From assembly GCA_965246875.1 (NCBI GenBank), contig CBDFFU010000003.1, positions 1,116,001-1,180,000 on the forward strand: DNA of 64,000 nt, in the 5' to 3' direction. Each line of letters begins with the position of its first letter. Positions within the stretch are counted from its first letter, which is position 1. This DNA is from DASWYT01 sp965246875 (GTDB lineage: Bacteria; Pseudomonadota; Alphaproteobacteria; Micavibrionales; SZUA-601). A program made the translations under genes and the position numbers. The notes beneath the pieces are model-generated. The model was given only the letters and a program-made list of their open reading frames with translations, was not told the origin of the DNA and did not search any database. Below, in pieces: positions 34,416 to 43,563 of the stretch.

Positions 34416-34985
34416 ATGAACAAATTCGATCTGATCGAAGCGATTGAACATTATGAAACGCTGGATCAGCGTGAGAAAACAGACCGGCTTTTAATGCTGT
34501 ATTTTTTGAAAACAGCCGGTGCACCCTGTTTCGACAATGACAATACAGATGGTCATATCACGGCGACCTGCTTTATCATTAACAAAACTGGTGATCAGAC
34601 ATTATTTTTACATCACCGTGCATTGGATCGCTGGTTTGCACCGGGCGGGCATTGTGATGGATTGCCGAATGTCATGGAAGCTGCGCGCCGTGAGGGTGAA
34701 GAAGAAACCGGTTTAACAGATTTGGCATTAGTGTATCCGGGCATTTTTGATATTGATGTTCATCAAATCCCAGCCAATGCAAAAAAGAATATGCCAGCGC
34801 ATTTGCATTACAGTATGACGTACCTGTTTCAAACCCAGCAAACAGAATTTTTATGCGATGAACGCGAAGCGATCACGATGGCGTGGCTGGATGTGCAACA
34901 AGCATTAGAAAAACAACCGGCACCTGATTACCAACGCATGGTGACAAAATGGCAAAATTTTCAACATGAAGGAACCTTAGTATGA
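34416..34985 (+). CDS. Nudix hydrolase, first of a tandem pair
   Basis: 189 residues from the ATG at 34416, with AAGGAG upstream. Nudix enzymes hydrolyse nucleoside diphosphates linked to another group. The box GGHCDGLPNVMEAARREGEEETGL keeps RE-x2-EE-x-G, but has Pro where the first consensus Glu should be. The Glu residues that usually bind metal are present. The next gene is a paralogue of the same length, overlapping by four bases (ATGA). The substrate is unknown. Confidence 0.87.
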   Translation: MNKFDLIEAIEHYETLDQREKTDRLLMLYFLKTAGAPCFDNDNTDGHITATCFIINKTGDQTLFLHHRALDRWFAPGGHCDGLPNVMEAARREGEEETGLTDLALVYPGIFDIDVHQIPANAKKNMPAHLHYSMTYLFQTQQTEFLCDEREAITMAWLDVQQALEKQPAPDYQRMVTKWQNFQHEGTLV

Positions 34986-35551
34986 CCAAAGCTGATTTAA
35001 TCGCTGTGCTTGAGCGTTACACGGCGTATGATAATCTCGAAGAAACGCACCGCTTGCAGACCCTGTTTTTCTTGAAACATGCCGACAATTGTTATGACCG
35101 CAGCAATTTGGAAGGGCATATCACCGGGTCTGCCTTTGTTATTAACACGGCCGGCGATAAAACCTTGTTCATGCATCACGCGGTACTGAAACAATGGTAT
35201 AAACCGGGCGGCCATTGTGATGGCTCGGAAGATGTGCTGGCCGCCGCGCATCGTGAAGGGCAGGAAGAAACGGGCATCATGGAGTTGGACCTTGTCTTAC
35301 CAACATTACTGGATATCGACGTCCATGCCATTCCCACTAATCCAAACAAAAACGAACCCGCGCATTTGCATTATGATGTAACCTATCTGTTTCAAGCCAA
35401 GCATATGAATTTTGTCGACAGTTCAGAGTCACTGGCCTTGGCCTGGCTGACACCAGACGAAGCCTTGGCTAAACAAAACAAGCCACATTACCAGCGGATG
35501 ATTGCGAAGTGGCTGGAGTTTGTACAAAAAGATCAGGCAAAAGCGGCTTAA
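34982..35551 (+). CDS. Nudix hydrolase, second of a tandem pair
   Basis: 189 residues, clearly related to the preceding gene over its full length (shared TDRLLMLYFLK-like, GHITGSAFVINTAGDKTLFMHH, HLHYDVTYLFQ). Its box GGHCDGSEDVLAAAHREGQEETGI fits G-x5-E-x7-RE-x2-EE-x-G exactly. It probably arose by duplication and is translated from the same message. The substrate is unknown. Confidence 0.9.
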   Translation: MTKADLIAVLERYTAYDNLEETHRLQTLFFLKHADNCYDRSNLEGHITGSAFVINTAGDKTLFMHHAVLKQWYKPGGHCDGSEDVLAAAHREGQEETGIMELDLVLPTLLDIDVHAIPTNPNKNEPAHLHYDVTYLFQAKHMNFVDSSESLALAWLTPDEALAKQNKPHYQRMIAKWLEFVQKDQAKAA

Positions 35552-35619
35552 CGTCCCACATTTGTCATCGGGGATAAAGCATTTCACGTTTTTCAGGGAT
35601 ACTGAGCTTAGAGTCCAGC

Positions 35620-36399
35620 CTAATTCAGCGTCACGATTACCGGCGTATGATCCGACGGTTTCGCTTCGCCGCGTGGCCCTTTATCAATCACACAATCCTG
35701 CAGACGGTCTGTCAGTGCTGGTGATAACAGAAAATGATCGATGCGGATGCCGTTGTTACGCGGCCAGCTACCGGCCTGGTAATCCCAGAAACTATACTCT
35801 TGTGTTGTGGGATGCAACGCACGAAACGCGTCCGTCAGACCCAAATATTGCAAGCTGCGCCAGCGTTGCCAGGTTTCTGCACGGAACAATGCATCACCTA
35901 ACCATGCGGCTGGATCATGGCAGTCGATATCGTGCGGAATAATATTATAATCGCCTGCAATCAGAAACGGCATGTGATCCGCCAGCAAATGTTTGGCGTG
36001 TGCCTGTAACGCATCCAGCCAGCGTAATTTATACGCATATTTATCCGTATCGATCGGGTTACCATTGGGCGCATAGATATTGATGACATGCATGGGCTTT
36101 GATGTTTGCAGCTCGATCTCGATATAACGCGCTTGTGTATCGTCTGTCATACCGGGCAGGGCAGTGTGCACCACATTAAACGGAATTTTGCTGAGGATAG
36201 CGACACCATTATAGGCCGGCTGGCCGTGAATGATCTGATGTGGATAATCGGTGAAGGCATCGCACGGAAAATTCTCCGTCGTGCATTTGATTTCCTGCAA
36301 TAATAATACGTCAGGTTGTTGTGCCGCCATAAGGCGTTGCACATGTTCGGTGCGAACCTTGATGGAATTGACGTTCCACGTCGCAATTTTCACTGCCAT
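35620..36399 (-). CDS. xth: Exodeoxyribonuclease III
   Basis: 259 residues. It is an AP endonuclease and 3'-5' exonuclease of base-excision repair. Catalytic motifs are present: TWNVNSIKVR, LLLQEIKC (metal Glu), YAPNGN, IAGDYNIIPHDID (Asp/Asn), and SDHTPVIV with the catalytic Asp/His pair. Typical length is about 260. It begins 5 bases after the upstream methyltransferase gene, so the two are probably cotranscribed. Confidence 0.95.
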   Translation of the reverse strand: MAVKIATWNVNSIKVRTEHVQRLMAAQQPDVLLLQEIKCTTENFPCDAFTDYPHQIIHGQPAYNGVAILSKIPFNVVHTALPGMTDDTQARYIEIELQTSKPMHVINIYAPNGNPIDTDKYAYKLRWLDALQAHAKHLLADHMPFLIAGDYNIIPHDIDCHDPAAWLGDALFRAETWQRWRSLQYLGLTDAFRALHPTTQEYSFWDYQAGSWPRNNGIRIDHFLLSPALTDRLQDCVIDKGPRGEAKPSDHTPVIVTLN

Positions 36400-36404
36400 G
36401 CCGG

Positions 36405-37202
36405 TTAATCCGTTTGCTGCAGCGGCAGATGATATTGATCCGGTCCGTCCTGTTCCGGGTGATCGGCGGTTGGCGGCACATCGACAGGAGGAGGATGACC
36501 CATGTCTGCTGGATGATCGGCCGGTGCAATCGTGTCGACGGGTGTTTGTTCAAAGATGTTATCGTCTGTTGGCTCTACCTGATCGGCGGGGGTCAAAACA
36601 GGTTCTTGTGCCGGTTCATAGGGTGCCATGTCGGCTGGTGCCGGGGTTGGATCAGGATCGAGAAACGCCAAGGCCGCCAGACCGCGATACAGAAAAGTAC
36701 GGTCGTTTTTTTCGCTCAATAAAATGTCAGGGTTCGGCAAGCGGGGCAGCGGGTTGGGGTAAGACAAGACAAAGGTGTCAGTTTTCAATGTCCGGGCCAA
36801 ACGTGACAGCATGGGCGTCAGGTTATTGATCGGCTGATTGAGGAAAACAACATCATAATTCTGCAACATTTGTTTTTCCATGCGGCCGATGAAAAAACGG
36901 TAATTGCTGGTGTTCGTGCCGATCGACCGGCAGTTGGCAATAAACCAAGGCGTTGGCGAGGCCTCAATTCCGTCGATCTGCCAATCCGGCAAACGCTTGG
37001 CCAACGCCAGCACTAAACTGCCCCAGCCTGACCCTAAATCGATAAATCGGCCAGATGATCCGTATTGGCCTAAAAACTCAGCAATCTCGTCGATAACAGC
37101 GGGTGGCGTACTAATCGGTTTGCCCAGTTTGACCTGATAATATTCCTTCAAGCCATAGGCCAGCAAGGTCAAGAAAATCAGGAGGATCGCCAGTGTTGTC
37201 AT
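36405..37202 (-). CDS. Membrane-anchored class I SAM-dependent methyltransferase-like protein
   Basis: 265 residues. An N-terminal membrane helix (LAILLIFLTLLAYGL) precedes a Rossmann methyltransferase core with FIDLGSGWGSLVLALAKR (SAM motif I) and an acidic motif II (IDGIEASP). The region after the core (about 190-265) is an unusual Asp/Pro-rich tail of low complexity. A GTG at 37211 is an alternative start. The substrate is unknown. The tail and anchor suggest a membrane-proximal target. Confidence 0.78.
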   Translation of the reverse strand: MTTLAILLIFLTLLAYGLKEYYQVKLGKPISTPPAVIDEIAEFLGQYGSSGRFIDLGSGWGSLVLALAKRLPDWQIDGIEASPTPWFIANCRSIGTNTSNYRFFIGRMEKQMLQNYDVVFLNQPINNLTPMLSRLARTLKTDTFVLSYPNPLPRLPNPDILLSEKNDRTFLYRGLAALAFLDPDPTPAPADMAPYEPAQEPVLTPADQVEPTDDNIFEQTPVDTIAPADHPADMGHPPPVDVPPTADHPEQDGPDQYHLPLQQTD

Positions 37203-37302
37203 AGCGGCCACGCTAGCATAAAGCAGGCTTCAAAAGCCATGCAAAATAAAAATTGCCATATTGGCCACGTTTCGTTATTGTGAGCAAACTTTTTGAAAGG
37301 GT

Positions 37303-37740
37303 ATGAATATGGCACAGACCTATGATAAAAGATTAAAACCAGAAACGTACTTCAGCATTGCGCGCAATATGCTGGACATTCCACGCGGTTGTGATGATAA
37401 ACCTGTGCTGTCGATAGTTGGTTATGATGACATCAAGAATATTGCAAGTGCACCCGCTGAGCATATCGTAATCTCACAGGATGGCATAACAGCATCTGCC
37501 TTAGATGCTTTTACCCAAGAAGCTTTGCGCATCCTGAATAAAATGCATTACAAAATCCGTTTCTTACCGGCTTTGGATGAGAATGGACACACACTTGAAC
37601 AGGCTCAATCCCAACATGAATTTAAATGCGACAAAGACACTATCTGTAACGGTTTTGATCAATTGAAAACAGTGCTGACAAAATATGATCTGTTAAAACC
37701 TGACAGAGATAACCTGACGCTAGACCGCAAACCCGCTTAG
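37303..37740 (+). CDS. Protein of unknown function
   Basis: 145 residues, soluble, with no signal or membrane segment. AAGGG precedes the ATG, and a second ATG lies at 37309. Two cysteines (KCDKDTIC) lie near residue 110. No family is recognised. It converges with the IscA/ErpA-type gene so tightly that the two stop codons share bases (TTAG at 37737-37740). Confidence 0.7.
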   Translation: MNMAQTYDKRLKPETYFSIARNMLDIPRGCDDKPVLSIVGYDDIKNIASAPAEHIVISQDGITASALDAFTQEALRILNKMHYKIRFLPALDENGHTLEQAQSQHEFKCDKDTICNGFDQLKTVLTKYDLLKPDRDNLTLDRKPA

Positions 37741-38126
37741 CCTAGCTTGTTAAAATCAACGCTGAATGATACGCCGCAACCACAGCCTGATAAGGCATTC
37801 GGATTTTTGATGGCGAAACGTGACCCCATCAGATCCTGCTCGTAATCCAGCGTCGCGCCGTTTAAGAAGCGTAAGGATGTATCATCGGCAATCGCCATAG
37901 GCTGATCGACCGGAAAGATCATATCATGGTCGGCGATGTCCTGATCATTATAACCGAATTTATACTGCAACCCGGAACAGCCGCCACCTAAAACCGTCAC
38001 CCGAAACAACAGCTCCGGCTGTTGGCGTTTTTGGCGTTCGGCGGTAATTTTGGCCTGGGCGCGCGGGGTCACCGTCAAAAACGGCAAGACCGGTTGTGCA
38101 GGCACTTGGGGATTTTCGCTGTGCAT
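37737..38126 (-). CDS. IscA/ErpA-type iron-sulfur carrier
   Basis: 129 residues. A-type carriers pass Fe-S clusters to apoproteins. The three ligand cysteines are in GGGCSGLQYKF and GCGCG near the C-terminus (ALSGCGCGVSFSV). The N-terminus has an extra 15-20 residues (MHSENPQVPAQPVLPF). AAGG is only two bases from the ATG, so the start is slightly uncertain. Choosing between ErpA and IscA is not possible from this alone. Confidence 0.9.
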   Translation of the reverse strand: MHSENPQVPAQPVLPFLTVTPRAQAKITAERQKRQQPELLFRVTVLGGGCSGLQYKFGYNDQDIADHDMIFPVDQPMAIADDTSLRFLNGATLDYEQDLMGSRFAIKNPNALSGCGCGVSFSVDFNKLG

Positions 38127-38271
38127 CCCTTAAAAATAGCGGCTTTTCCTGTTGAAAACAAGCGGAAAGGACTTGCCGACAGGCCCTTAGACGGTTAAAA
38201 CGGAAGAGAGATTTTTGGGTAACATAATTATATTCAGTTGCCCTTCTTTAATTACATATAAGGAACCTGCC

Positions 38272-39405
38272 ATGGATTTGCGCAACGCGGAAGATGACCG
38301 CCCGTACCGGGGTGTCAATCGTACCCAATACACAACGCCCAGCCAAAATGACGACTATTATGAAGACAATATGTCGACACAGGCTTATTACCGTGAACGG
38401 TTGCGCAATGTGACCGAGCAACGCTGGTTTCCGCTGGCCGCTGTCACACTTGGCGTCATTGTGTTTGGCAGTCTGGTCGCCTTTGCGTATCGCCAGGGTG
38501 CCGATACCTCAGCCAACAGCACAACGCCGCTGATCCAGGCTGATAGCACCTCTTATAAAGAAAAACCAGTTAATCCGGGTGGGATGGACGTGCCGTTCCA
38601 GGATGCGGTCGTGTTCGACCAGCTGGACAAAACTAAAACCGCTGATGCCGGTAATGTCGAAAATCTATTGCCACCACCGGAACAACCAGTGGAGAGCAAT
38701 CCAAAAGCTACCGAAGCTGCGCCGCCGAGTGCGCCGAAACCGGAAGCAGATAAAGGCGTGATTGCCTCAACCAATGCCGCTGAAGATGATTCTGTGGCCG
38801 CTAAAATCGCTGCGACCGAAGCGACGATGAAAGCCAAAACCGGAACAGCCGAAGACGCCGCAACCCAAAGCGAAACCGTGGCACAAACCATTGCCAATGC
38901 AACACCGGTTGTTGATAAAACAGGTACTGCAAAAACTACAACACAACAAACAGCAAATGTTGTCACGTCAGCCAAAGCCGATACTGTTGTCACCAGCAAA
39001 ACCACGACAAAAACGGTGACGGCGGCCAAAACGCCAACGACGATGGATGATGTTGTCAAAACATCTACTGCATCTACGACCGTTGCCCATGCAACGACAC
39101 CGGCAAAAATGAATGCGGTTGCACCGGCAGCCCCGACACCGGTGGCGAAAGCATCCGGTGGTACGGCTAAAATTCAACTGGGTGCCTTCAAAGATGAAAG
39201 TGCCGCCAAAGCCGCCTGGGTGCATTTGCAGCAGCAATATGCGCCGCATCTGAATGGCGTGACGCCGAACTATGCGCGTGCCGATCTGGGCGCCAAAGGT
39301 GTGTTCTACCGCGTTCAAGGCGTTAATATTTCAAAAACACAAGCGCAGGATATTTGTCAGGCGATCAACGCCAGCAAAGCCGGTGCCTGTATCATTCCAC
39401 AATAA
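38272..39405 (+). CDS. SPOR-domain inner-membrane protein
   Basis: 377 residues from the ATG at 38272, with AAGGAA upstream. An N-terminal cytoplasmic part, one membrane helix (WFPLAAVTLGVIVFGSLVAFAY), a long Ala/Thr/Lys-rich periplasmic linker (about 100-300) and a C-terminal SPOR domain (KIQLGAFKDESAAKAAWVHLQQQY to GACIIPQ) are visible. SPOR domains bind denuded peptidoglycan at division sites. It precedes nagZ, its usual alphaproteobacterial neighbour. Confidence 0.9.
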   Translation: MDLRNAEDDRPYRGVNRTQYTTPSQNDDYYEDNMSTQAYYRERLRNVTEQRWFPLAAVTLGVIVFGSLVAFAYRQGADTSANSTTPLIQADSTSYKEKPVNPGGMDVPFQDAVVFDQLDKTKTADAGNVENLLPPPEQPVESNPKATEAAPPSAPKPEADKGVIASTNAAEDDSVAAKIAATEATMKAKTGTAEDAATQSETVAQTIANATPVVDKTGTAKTTTQQTANVVTSAKADTVVTSKTTTKTVTAAKTPTTMDDVVKTSTASTTVAHATTPAKMNAVAPAAPTPVAKASGGTAKIQLGAFKDESAAKAAWVHLQQQYAPHLNGVTPNYARADLGAKGVFYRVQGVNISKTQAQDICQAINASKAGACIIPQ

Positions 39406-39424
39406 GCGGTAGCGGTACGGTCGA

Positions 39425-40525
39425 ATGAATGTCAGCACCACCAAAGCAATGATCGTTGCCTTTGCCGGCAGCACGCTTTCGGATGAGCAGGCAGCATTTT
39501 TCAAAGACATCAACCCGTTTGGCTATATTTTATTTTCACGCGCGGCACTGGGCAATATTCAGGACCCGGAACAGGTCAAACGTTTAACCGACCAGTTGCG
39601 TGACATCAGCAGCCGTGATGATGTGCCGATCCTGATTGATCAGGAAGGCGGCCGGGTGCAGCGTTTACGCGAGCCGCTATGGCCAGAATTGCCAGCGGCG
39701 CGTGTCATTGGTGATCTGTATCGGGTCGATGCCGACATCGGATTGGAAGCGGCGCGGTTGCATACGCGTTGTATCGCGGCCTGTCTGCGCAATGCAGGCA
39801 TCAACACCGTCTGCGCCCCTGTGGCCGATCTGGTAACAGACACAACGCACAACGCTATTGGCGATCGCGGGTTTTCAACGGATAAAGATACGGTTGTGAC
39901 ATTGGTTACAACCATTGCCGAAGAATTTATCAAGGGCGGTATCATTCCAACCCTGAAACATATTCCTGGCTATGGCCAGGTGGATATCGACCCACACTTG
40001 GGATTGCCGGAAATTCATGCGACCAATGCCTATTTGCAGGACAATGATTTTTACGTGTTTCGCGAGATTATCAACCGTCTGCCGGCAAACAGTTTCTATG
40101 GCATGAATGCGCATGTGAAATACACGCAAATTGACCCGCAAAATGTGTCAACATTTTCGAAGATTATCACGCATGATGTCACGCGCGGCGCGATGATCGG
40201 CTTTCAGGGTTTGTTGATGGCCGATGCGATTGAGATGAATGCCCTTGGTGGTACCATGGCCGAACGCTGCCAGAAATTCTGGCAAGCGGGCGGTGATCTG
40301 GCGTTACATTGCACTGGTGTTGCCGGTGAAATTGCCGCCATTGCAGATGTGGCACCGTATGTGTCTGATGACATCATCATGAAACAACAACAGGCTGAAC
40401 GTGCGCGCATTACTGGTCAGGTATATAGTGATGACGACCCACACGCGCTGGTTGGGCAATTGTTGAAACTGCTGCAAGCCCGTGACGTGCAATGGGCCAT
40501 CAATAAAATTTCGCCTTCGAATTAG
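39425..40525 (+). CDS. nagZ: Beta-N-acetylhexosaminidase NagZ
   Basis: 366 residues, family GH3. It removes GlcNAc from muropeptides during cytoplasmic wall recycling. IDQEGGRVQRL and the acid/base loop KHIPGYGQVDIDPHLGLP are present. In the loop the usual DSH is DPH, but the catalytic His is kept. The nucleophile region reads LLMADAIEMNAL, keeping the first Asp while the second of the common DD is Ala. Activity is likely but not certain. Three bases separate it from scpA. Confidence 0.9.
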   Translation: MNVSTTKAMIVAFAGSTLSDEQAAFFKDINPFGYILFSRAALGNIQDPEQVKRLTDQLRDISSRDDVPILIDQEGGRVQRLREPLWPELPAARVIGDLYRVDADIGLEAARLHTRCIAACLRNAGINTVCAPVADLVTDTTHNAIGDRGFSTDKDTVVTLVTTIAEEFIKGGIIPTLKHIPGYGQVDIDPHLGLPEIHATNAYLQDNDFYVFREIINRLPANSFYGMNAHVKYTQIDPQNVSTFSKIITHDVTRGAMIGFQGLLMADAIEMNALGGTMAERCQKFWQAGGDLALHCTGVAGEIAAIADVAPYVSDDIIMKQQQAERARITGQVYSDDDPHALVGQLLKLLQARDVQWAINKISPSN

Positions 40526-40528
40526 GAT

Positions 40529-41353
40529 ATGAATGTGAGCGACGACCAAACCGATTTGAATGTAGATGATGACATCGCCGCACCGGTGACGAACAATCCG
40601 TTTATCGTCGATCTGTTTGTATTCGACGGGCCGATTGATTTACTATTAGACCTGGCGCGCCGGCAAAAAATTGATCTGGCAGAAATTTCTGTCGTCAAAC
40701 TGGCCGATCAATATCTGCAATACATCGAGCACGCCAAAGACTTGCGCCTGGAAATTGCCGCTGATTATCTGGTGATGGCGGCGTGGCTGGCCTATCTGAA
40801 ATCACGGTTGTTACTGCCGCCAGACGAACAACCGGTCGAGCAGATTACCCCACAAGTTATGGCTGATTTGCTGACATTTCAATTGAAACGTCTGGAAGCC
40901 TTGCGGGCTGCTGGTGATGCATTATTGGCGCAACCAACCTTGGGCCAGCAGATATTCAAACCGGCGAAACAGCCGCATCGTTTTATCGTGAAACAATTTA
41001 CATTCGATTTGCAATTTCATGATTTGATCAACGCCTATGGCCGCGTCTTTACCGACAAGCAGGCCGCGTTTTACCGCCCGCCGCAACGCCGGTTGTTCAA
41101 GCTGGAAGATGCAATGGAGCGGTTGATGACCATGATCGGTCTGGCTGTTGACTGGGCGCCGCTGGAAATTTTCCTGCCGCCGAATGTGATGAACGACCCG
41201 CTGATTCAAAAATCGGCCATGGCCTCGACCTTTGGCGCGATGCTTGAAATGGTGAAACAAGGCCAGGCGGATGTGAAACAGGAGATGGCCTTTGGCCCGA
41301 TTTTTACCAAAGCCGGTGAACATGTGTTTACCGCACCTGACGCGCTGCAATAA
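40529..41353 (+). CDS. scpA: Segregation and condensation protein A
   Basis: 274 residues. ScpA is the kleisin of the SMC-ScpAB condensin. The N-terminal domain is typical (FVFDGPIDLLLDLARRQKIDLAEISVVKLADQYLQYIE), followed by LRLEIAADYLVMAAWLAYLKSRLLLP. The C-terminal winged-helix part (MVKQGQADVKQEMAFGPIF) is shorter than in some homologues. AGGAT precedes the ATG. smc is not in the window. Confidence 0.94.
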   Translation: MNVSDDQTDLNVDDDIAAPVTNNPFIVDLFVFDGPIDLLLDLARRQKIDLAEISVVKLADQYLQYIEHAKDLRLEIAADYLVMAAWLAYLKSRLLLPPDEQPVEQITPQVMADLLTFQLKRLEALRAAGDALLAQPTLGQQIFKPAKQPHRFIVKQFTFDLQFHDLINAYGRVFTDKQAAFYRPPQRRLFKLEDAMERLMTMIGLAVDWAPLEIFLPPNVMNDPLIQKSAMASTFGAMLEMVKQGQADVKQEMAFGPIFTKAGEHVFTAPDALQ

Positions 41354-41371
41354 AAATAAGAATAGGATCCG

Positions 41372-42226
41372 ATGATGACAAACGAACAAGACACGACAGA
41401 GGTTGCAGACACATTTGACACAGCTGTCGATGAACAGGCCGTGGATAATATTGAAGACACATTTGATACAGTAGACGCTGAACAAACAGCGGCAAAAGCG
41501 ACAGCCAAGTTGCCACCACGTGAGTTATCCGAAGAGGAAACACAGGATTTATTGCGTCTGTTGGAGGCCTTGTTATTCACGGCCAGTGACGTTGTTACGC
41601 TCAATGATCTGACACCATTCTTTCCGCCGCAAACGCCGGTAGCCATGTTGATAGAACGTCTGGAAACACAATATGCCGAGCGCGGGATCAATCTGGTACA
41701 ACGCGGCAATGGCTGGGCGTTGCGCACCGCGCCGGACCTCAGCGACCGTCTGCAAATCCGCAAGACAGAAAGCAAAGCCATGTCACGCCCGGTGATTGAA
41801 ACACTGGCGATTATTGCGTATCACCAGCCCGTGACCAAGGCCGAGATCGAACAAATTCGCGGCGTGTCGGTGGGCAAGAATATTTTGGAAAACCTGCTGG
41901 AACAAAACCTGATCAAGCCGGGAAAACGCCGCGACGTGCCAGGCCGACCACTCACCTGGGTGACCTCACAGCAATTCCTTGATATGTTCAGCCTGACATC
42001 ATTAAAAGACTTGCCCAATTTGCAGGAAATGAAAGAGCAGGGGCTGTTAACGGTCACCCCACCAAACTTCAATTTGCAGCAAAATCTGGGTTTGGATGGC
42101 GAAGAGCATGATACAGATGACGCCGATGACGACCAGAACGACGATCTGGAGCTGGAAAATGATGACAAACTACTATCGTCTGACGATAAGACGGGTTATG
42201 ATGACGACGCGGATCAAGCGGCATAG
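41372..42226 (+). CDS. scpB: Segregation and condensation protein B
   Basis: 284 residues. ScpB dimers bind ScpA. Two winged-helix domains are visible (LLRLLEALLFTASDVVTLNDLTPFF; RPVIETLAIIAYHQPVTKAEIEQIRGVSV to GRPLTWVTSQQFLDMF). It is longer than usual because of an acidic N-terminal extension of about 45 residues containing a near repeat (DTFDTAVDEQA, DTFDTVDAEQT) and a strongly acidic C-terminal tail. AGGATCC lies before the ATG. Confidence 0.93.
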   Translation: MMTNEQDTTEVADTFDTAVDEQAVDNIEDTFDTVDAEQTAAKATAKLPPRELSEEETQDLLRLLEALLFTASDVVTLNDLTPFFPPQTPVAMLIERLETQYAERGINLVQRGNGWALRTAPDLSDRLQIRKTESKAMSRPVIETLAIIAYHQPVTKAEIEQIRGVSVGKNILENLLEQNLIKPGKRRDVPGRPLTWVTSQQFLDMFSLTSLKDLPNLQEMKEQGLLTVTPPNFNLQQNLGLDGEEHDTDDADDDQNDDLELENDDKLLSSDDKTGYDDDADQAA

Positions 42227-42237
42227 GGAGTTTTGAG

Positions 42238-42429
42238 ATGGGTATCGGTTTTGGCGAATTAATGGTGATTTTGGTCGTTGTTCTTATTCTGTTTGGGGCT
42301 GGCAAGTTGCCAAGCGTCATGTCTGAAATGGGCAAGGGCGTCAAAAACTTCAAATCCGGCATGAAAGATGACGGCACAACTATTGATGCATCTGCAGATG
42401 TCAAAAAGGATTCATCGTCCACTCTTTAA
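42238..42429 (+). CDS. tatA: Twin-arginine translocase subunit TatA
   Basis: 63 residues, one N-terminal membrane helix (FGELMVILVVVLILFGAGKLPSVM), then an amphipathic helix with the FGxGKLP hinge and MGKGVKNFKSGM. TatA forms the size-fitting translocation assembly. First gene of tatA-tatB-tatC. Confidence 0.95.
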   Translation: MGIGFGELMVILVVVLILFGAGKLPSVMSEMGKGVKNFKSGMKDDGTTIDASADVKKDSSSTL

Positions 42430-42449
42430 CGGATTGAAAGAGGGACACC

Positions 42450-42785
42450 ATGTTCGATGTTGGCTTTAGTGAAATTGTATTGATTGGGATCGTCGCCTTG
42501 CTGGTGACCGATCCCAAAGACTTGCCCGCACTTATGTTCAAAGCTGGCCGTTTTTTTAGACAATTCAAATTGATCATGAGCCGTGTCAGTAACACGATTG
42601 GCGATGTCATGCACGAGCTGGAAGTTGAGAACTACCGGCAGGACTATAAAGCGAAACATCCCGTCATTGACACCGAACAAATAGCCGATGAAAAAATCGA
42701 GATGCTGCCATTGCCGCAAGCGGCACCCGTTGATGTTGCGGGATGTGATCCTGTTGCGGTTGCGCCGGTAACAACGCATGATTGA
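42450..42785 (+). CDS. tatB: Twin-arginine translocase subunit TatB
   Basis: 111 residues. It begins MFDVGFSEIVLIGIVALLVTDPKDLP, with the membrane-embedded Glu and the DPKDLP hinge typical of TatB, then an amphipathic helix. With TatC it recognises twin-arginine signal peptides. It overlaps tatC by 8 bases. Confidence 0.95.
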   Translation: MFDVGFSEIVLIGIVALLVTDPKDLPALMFKAGRFFRQFKLIMSRVSNTIGDVMHELEVENYRQDYKAKHPVIDTEQIADEKIEMLPLPQAAPVDVAGCDPVAVAPVTTHD

Positions 42786-43563
42786 AACCTCTCTGCCAGC
42801 CCAGCCCTTGATCGCACATATTATCGAGTTGCGCAGGCGGCTGTTGATTTGTGCCGTCTTTTTCTGTATCGCCTTTGCTGCCTGTTACAATTACGCTGAA
42901 CAGATTTACGACTTTCTATTGCATCCCTTGGCGATCGCATCACATGGTCAGCCGCGCCGCATGATCTATACGGGTCTTGCCGAAGCGTTCAGCACCTATC
43001 TCAAAGTCGCCTTGTTTGCGGCCAGCCTGATTTCAATGCCAATTATTTTATTGCAAATCTGGCGGTTTATTGCACCTGGTCTGTTTGCACATGAACAGCG
43101 TTCTGTCCGGCCGTTTGTTATTGCGACGATTTTCTTATTTGCAGCAGGTCTTGCCATGGCCTTTTATGTAGTTATCCCCCTGGCCTGGACATTTTTTCTG
43201 AGCTTTGAAAAAATCGTGACGCCATCACAAACCCTGCCGATCGTGATGGAAGCACGGGTGAGTGAATATCTGAGTCTGACCATGAGCATGCTCGTCACCT
43301 TTGGCATGGCCTTTGAATTGCCGGTGCTGATGGGATTACTGGCCAAAGCTGGCTTGATCAAAACCGCGCAATTGACGCGCACTCGCCGGTATTCGATCAT
43401 CATCATCCTGATTATCGCCGCCATTTTCAGCCCGCCGGATGTCATCAGCCAGACCAGCCTGGCTATCCCGCTCTATATTCTTTACGAAATTTCAATCCTG
43501 GTCGTGCGATGGATAGAAAAACAAAAATCACCGATCATTGAAGAAGAGATAAACCATGCTTGA
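42778..43563 (+). CDS. tatC: Twin-arginine translocase subunit TatC
   Basis: 261 residues, six membrane segments. The N-terminal HIIELRRRLLIC and the loop PLAIASHGQPRRMIYTGLAEAFSTYLKVALFA, with the conserved Glu, are diagnostic. It is the docking subunit for twin-arginine precursors. It overlaps tatB by 8 bases and serS by 8 bases. Confidence 0.97.
   Translation: MIETSLPAQPLIAHIIELRRRLLICAVFFCIAFAACYNYAEQIYDFLLHPLAIASHGQPRRMIYTGLAEAFSTYLKVALFAASLISMPIILLQIWRFIAPGLFAHEQRSVRPFVIATIFLFAAGLAMAFYVVIPLAWTFFLSFEKIVTPSQTLPIVMEARVSEYLSLTMSMLVTFGMAFELPVLMGLLAKAGLIKTAQLTRTRRYSIIIILIIAAIFSPPDVISQTSLAIPLYILYEISILVVRWIEKQKSPIIEEEINHA

Noticed and set aside
38553..39059. Minus-strand frame of 168 codons
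   Set aside because: It arises from the Ala/Thr/Lys-rich linker of the SPOR protein. Its Val/Ser-rich translation has no independent support.
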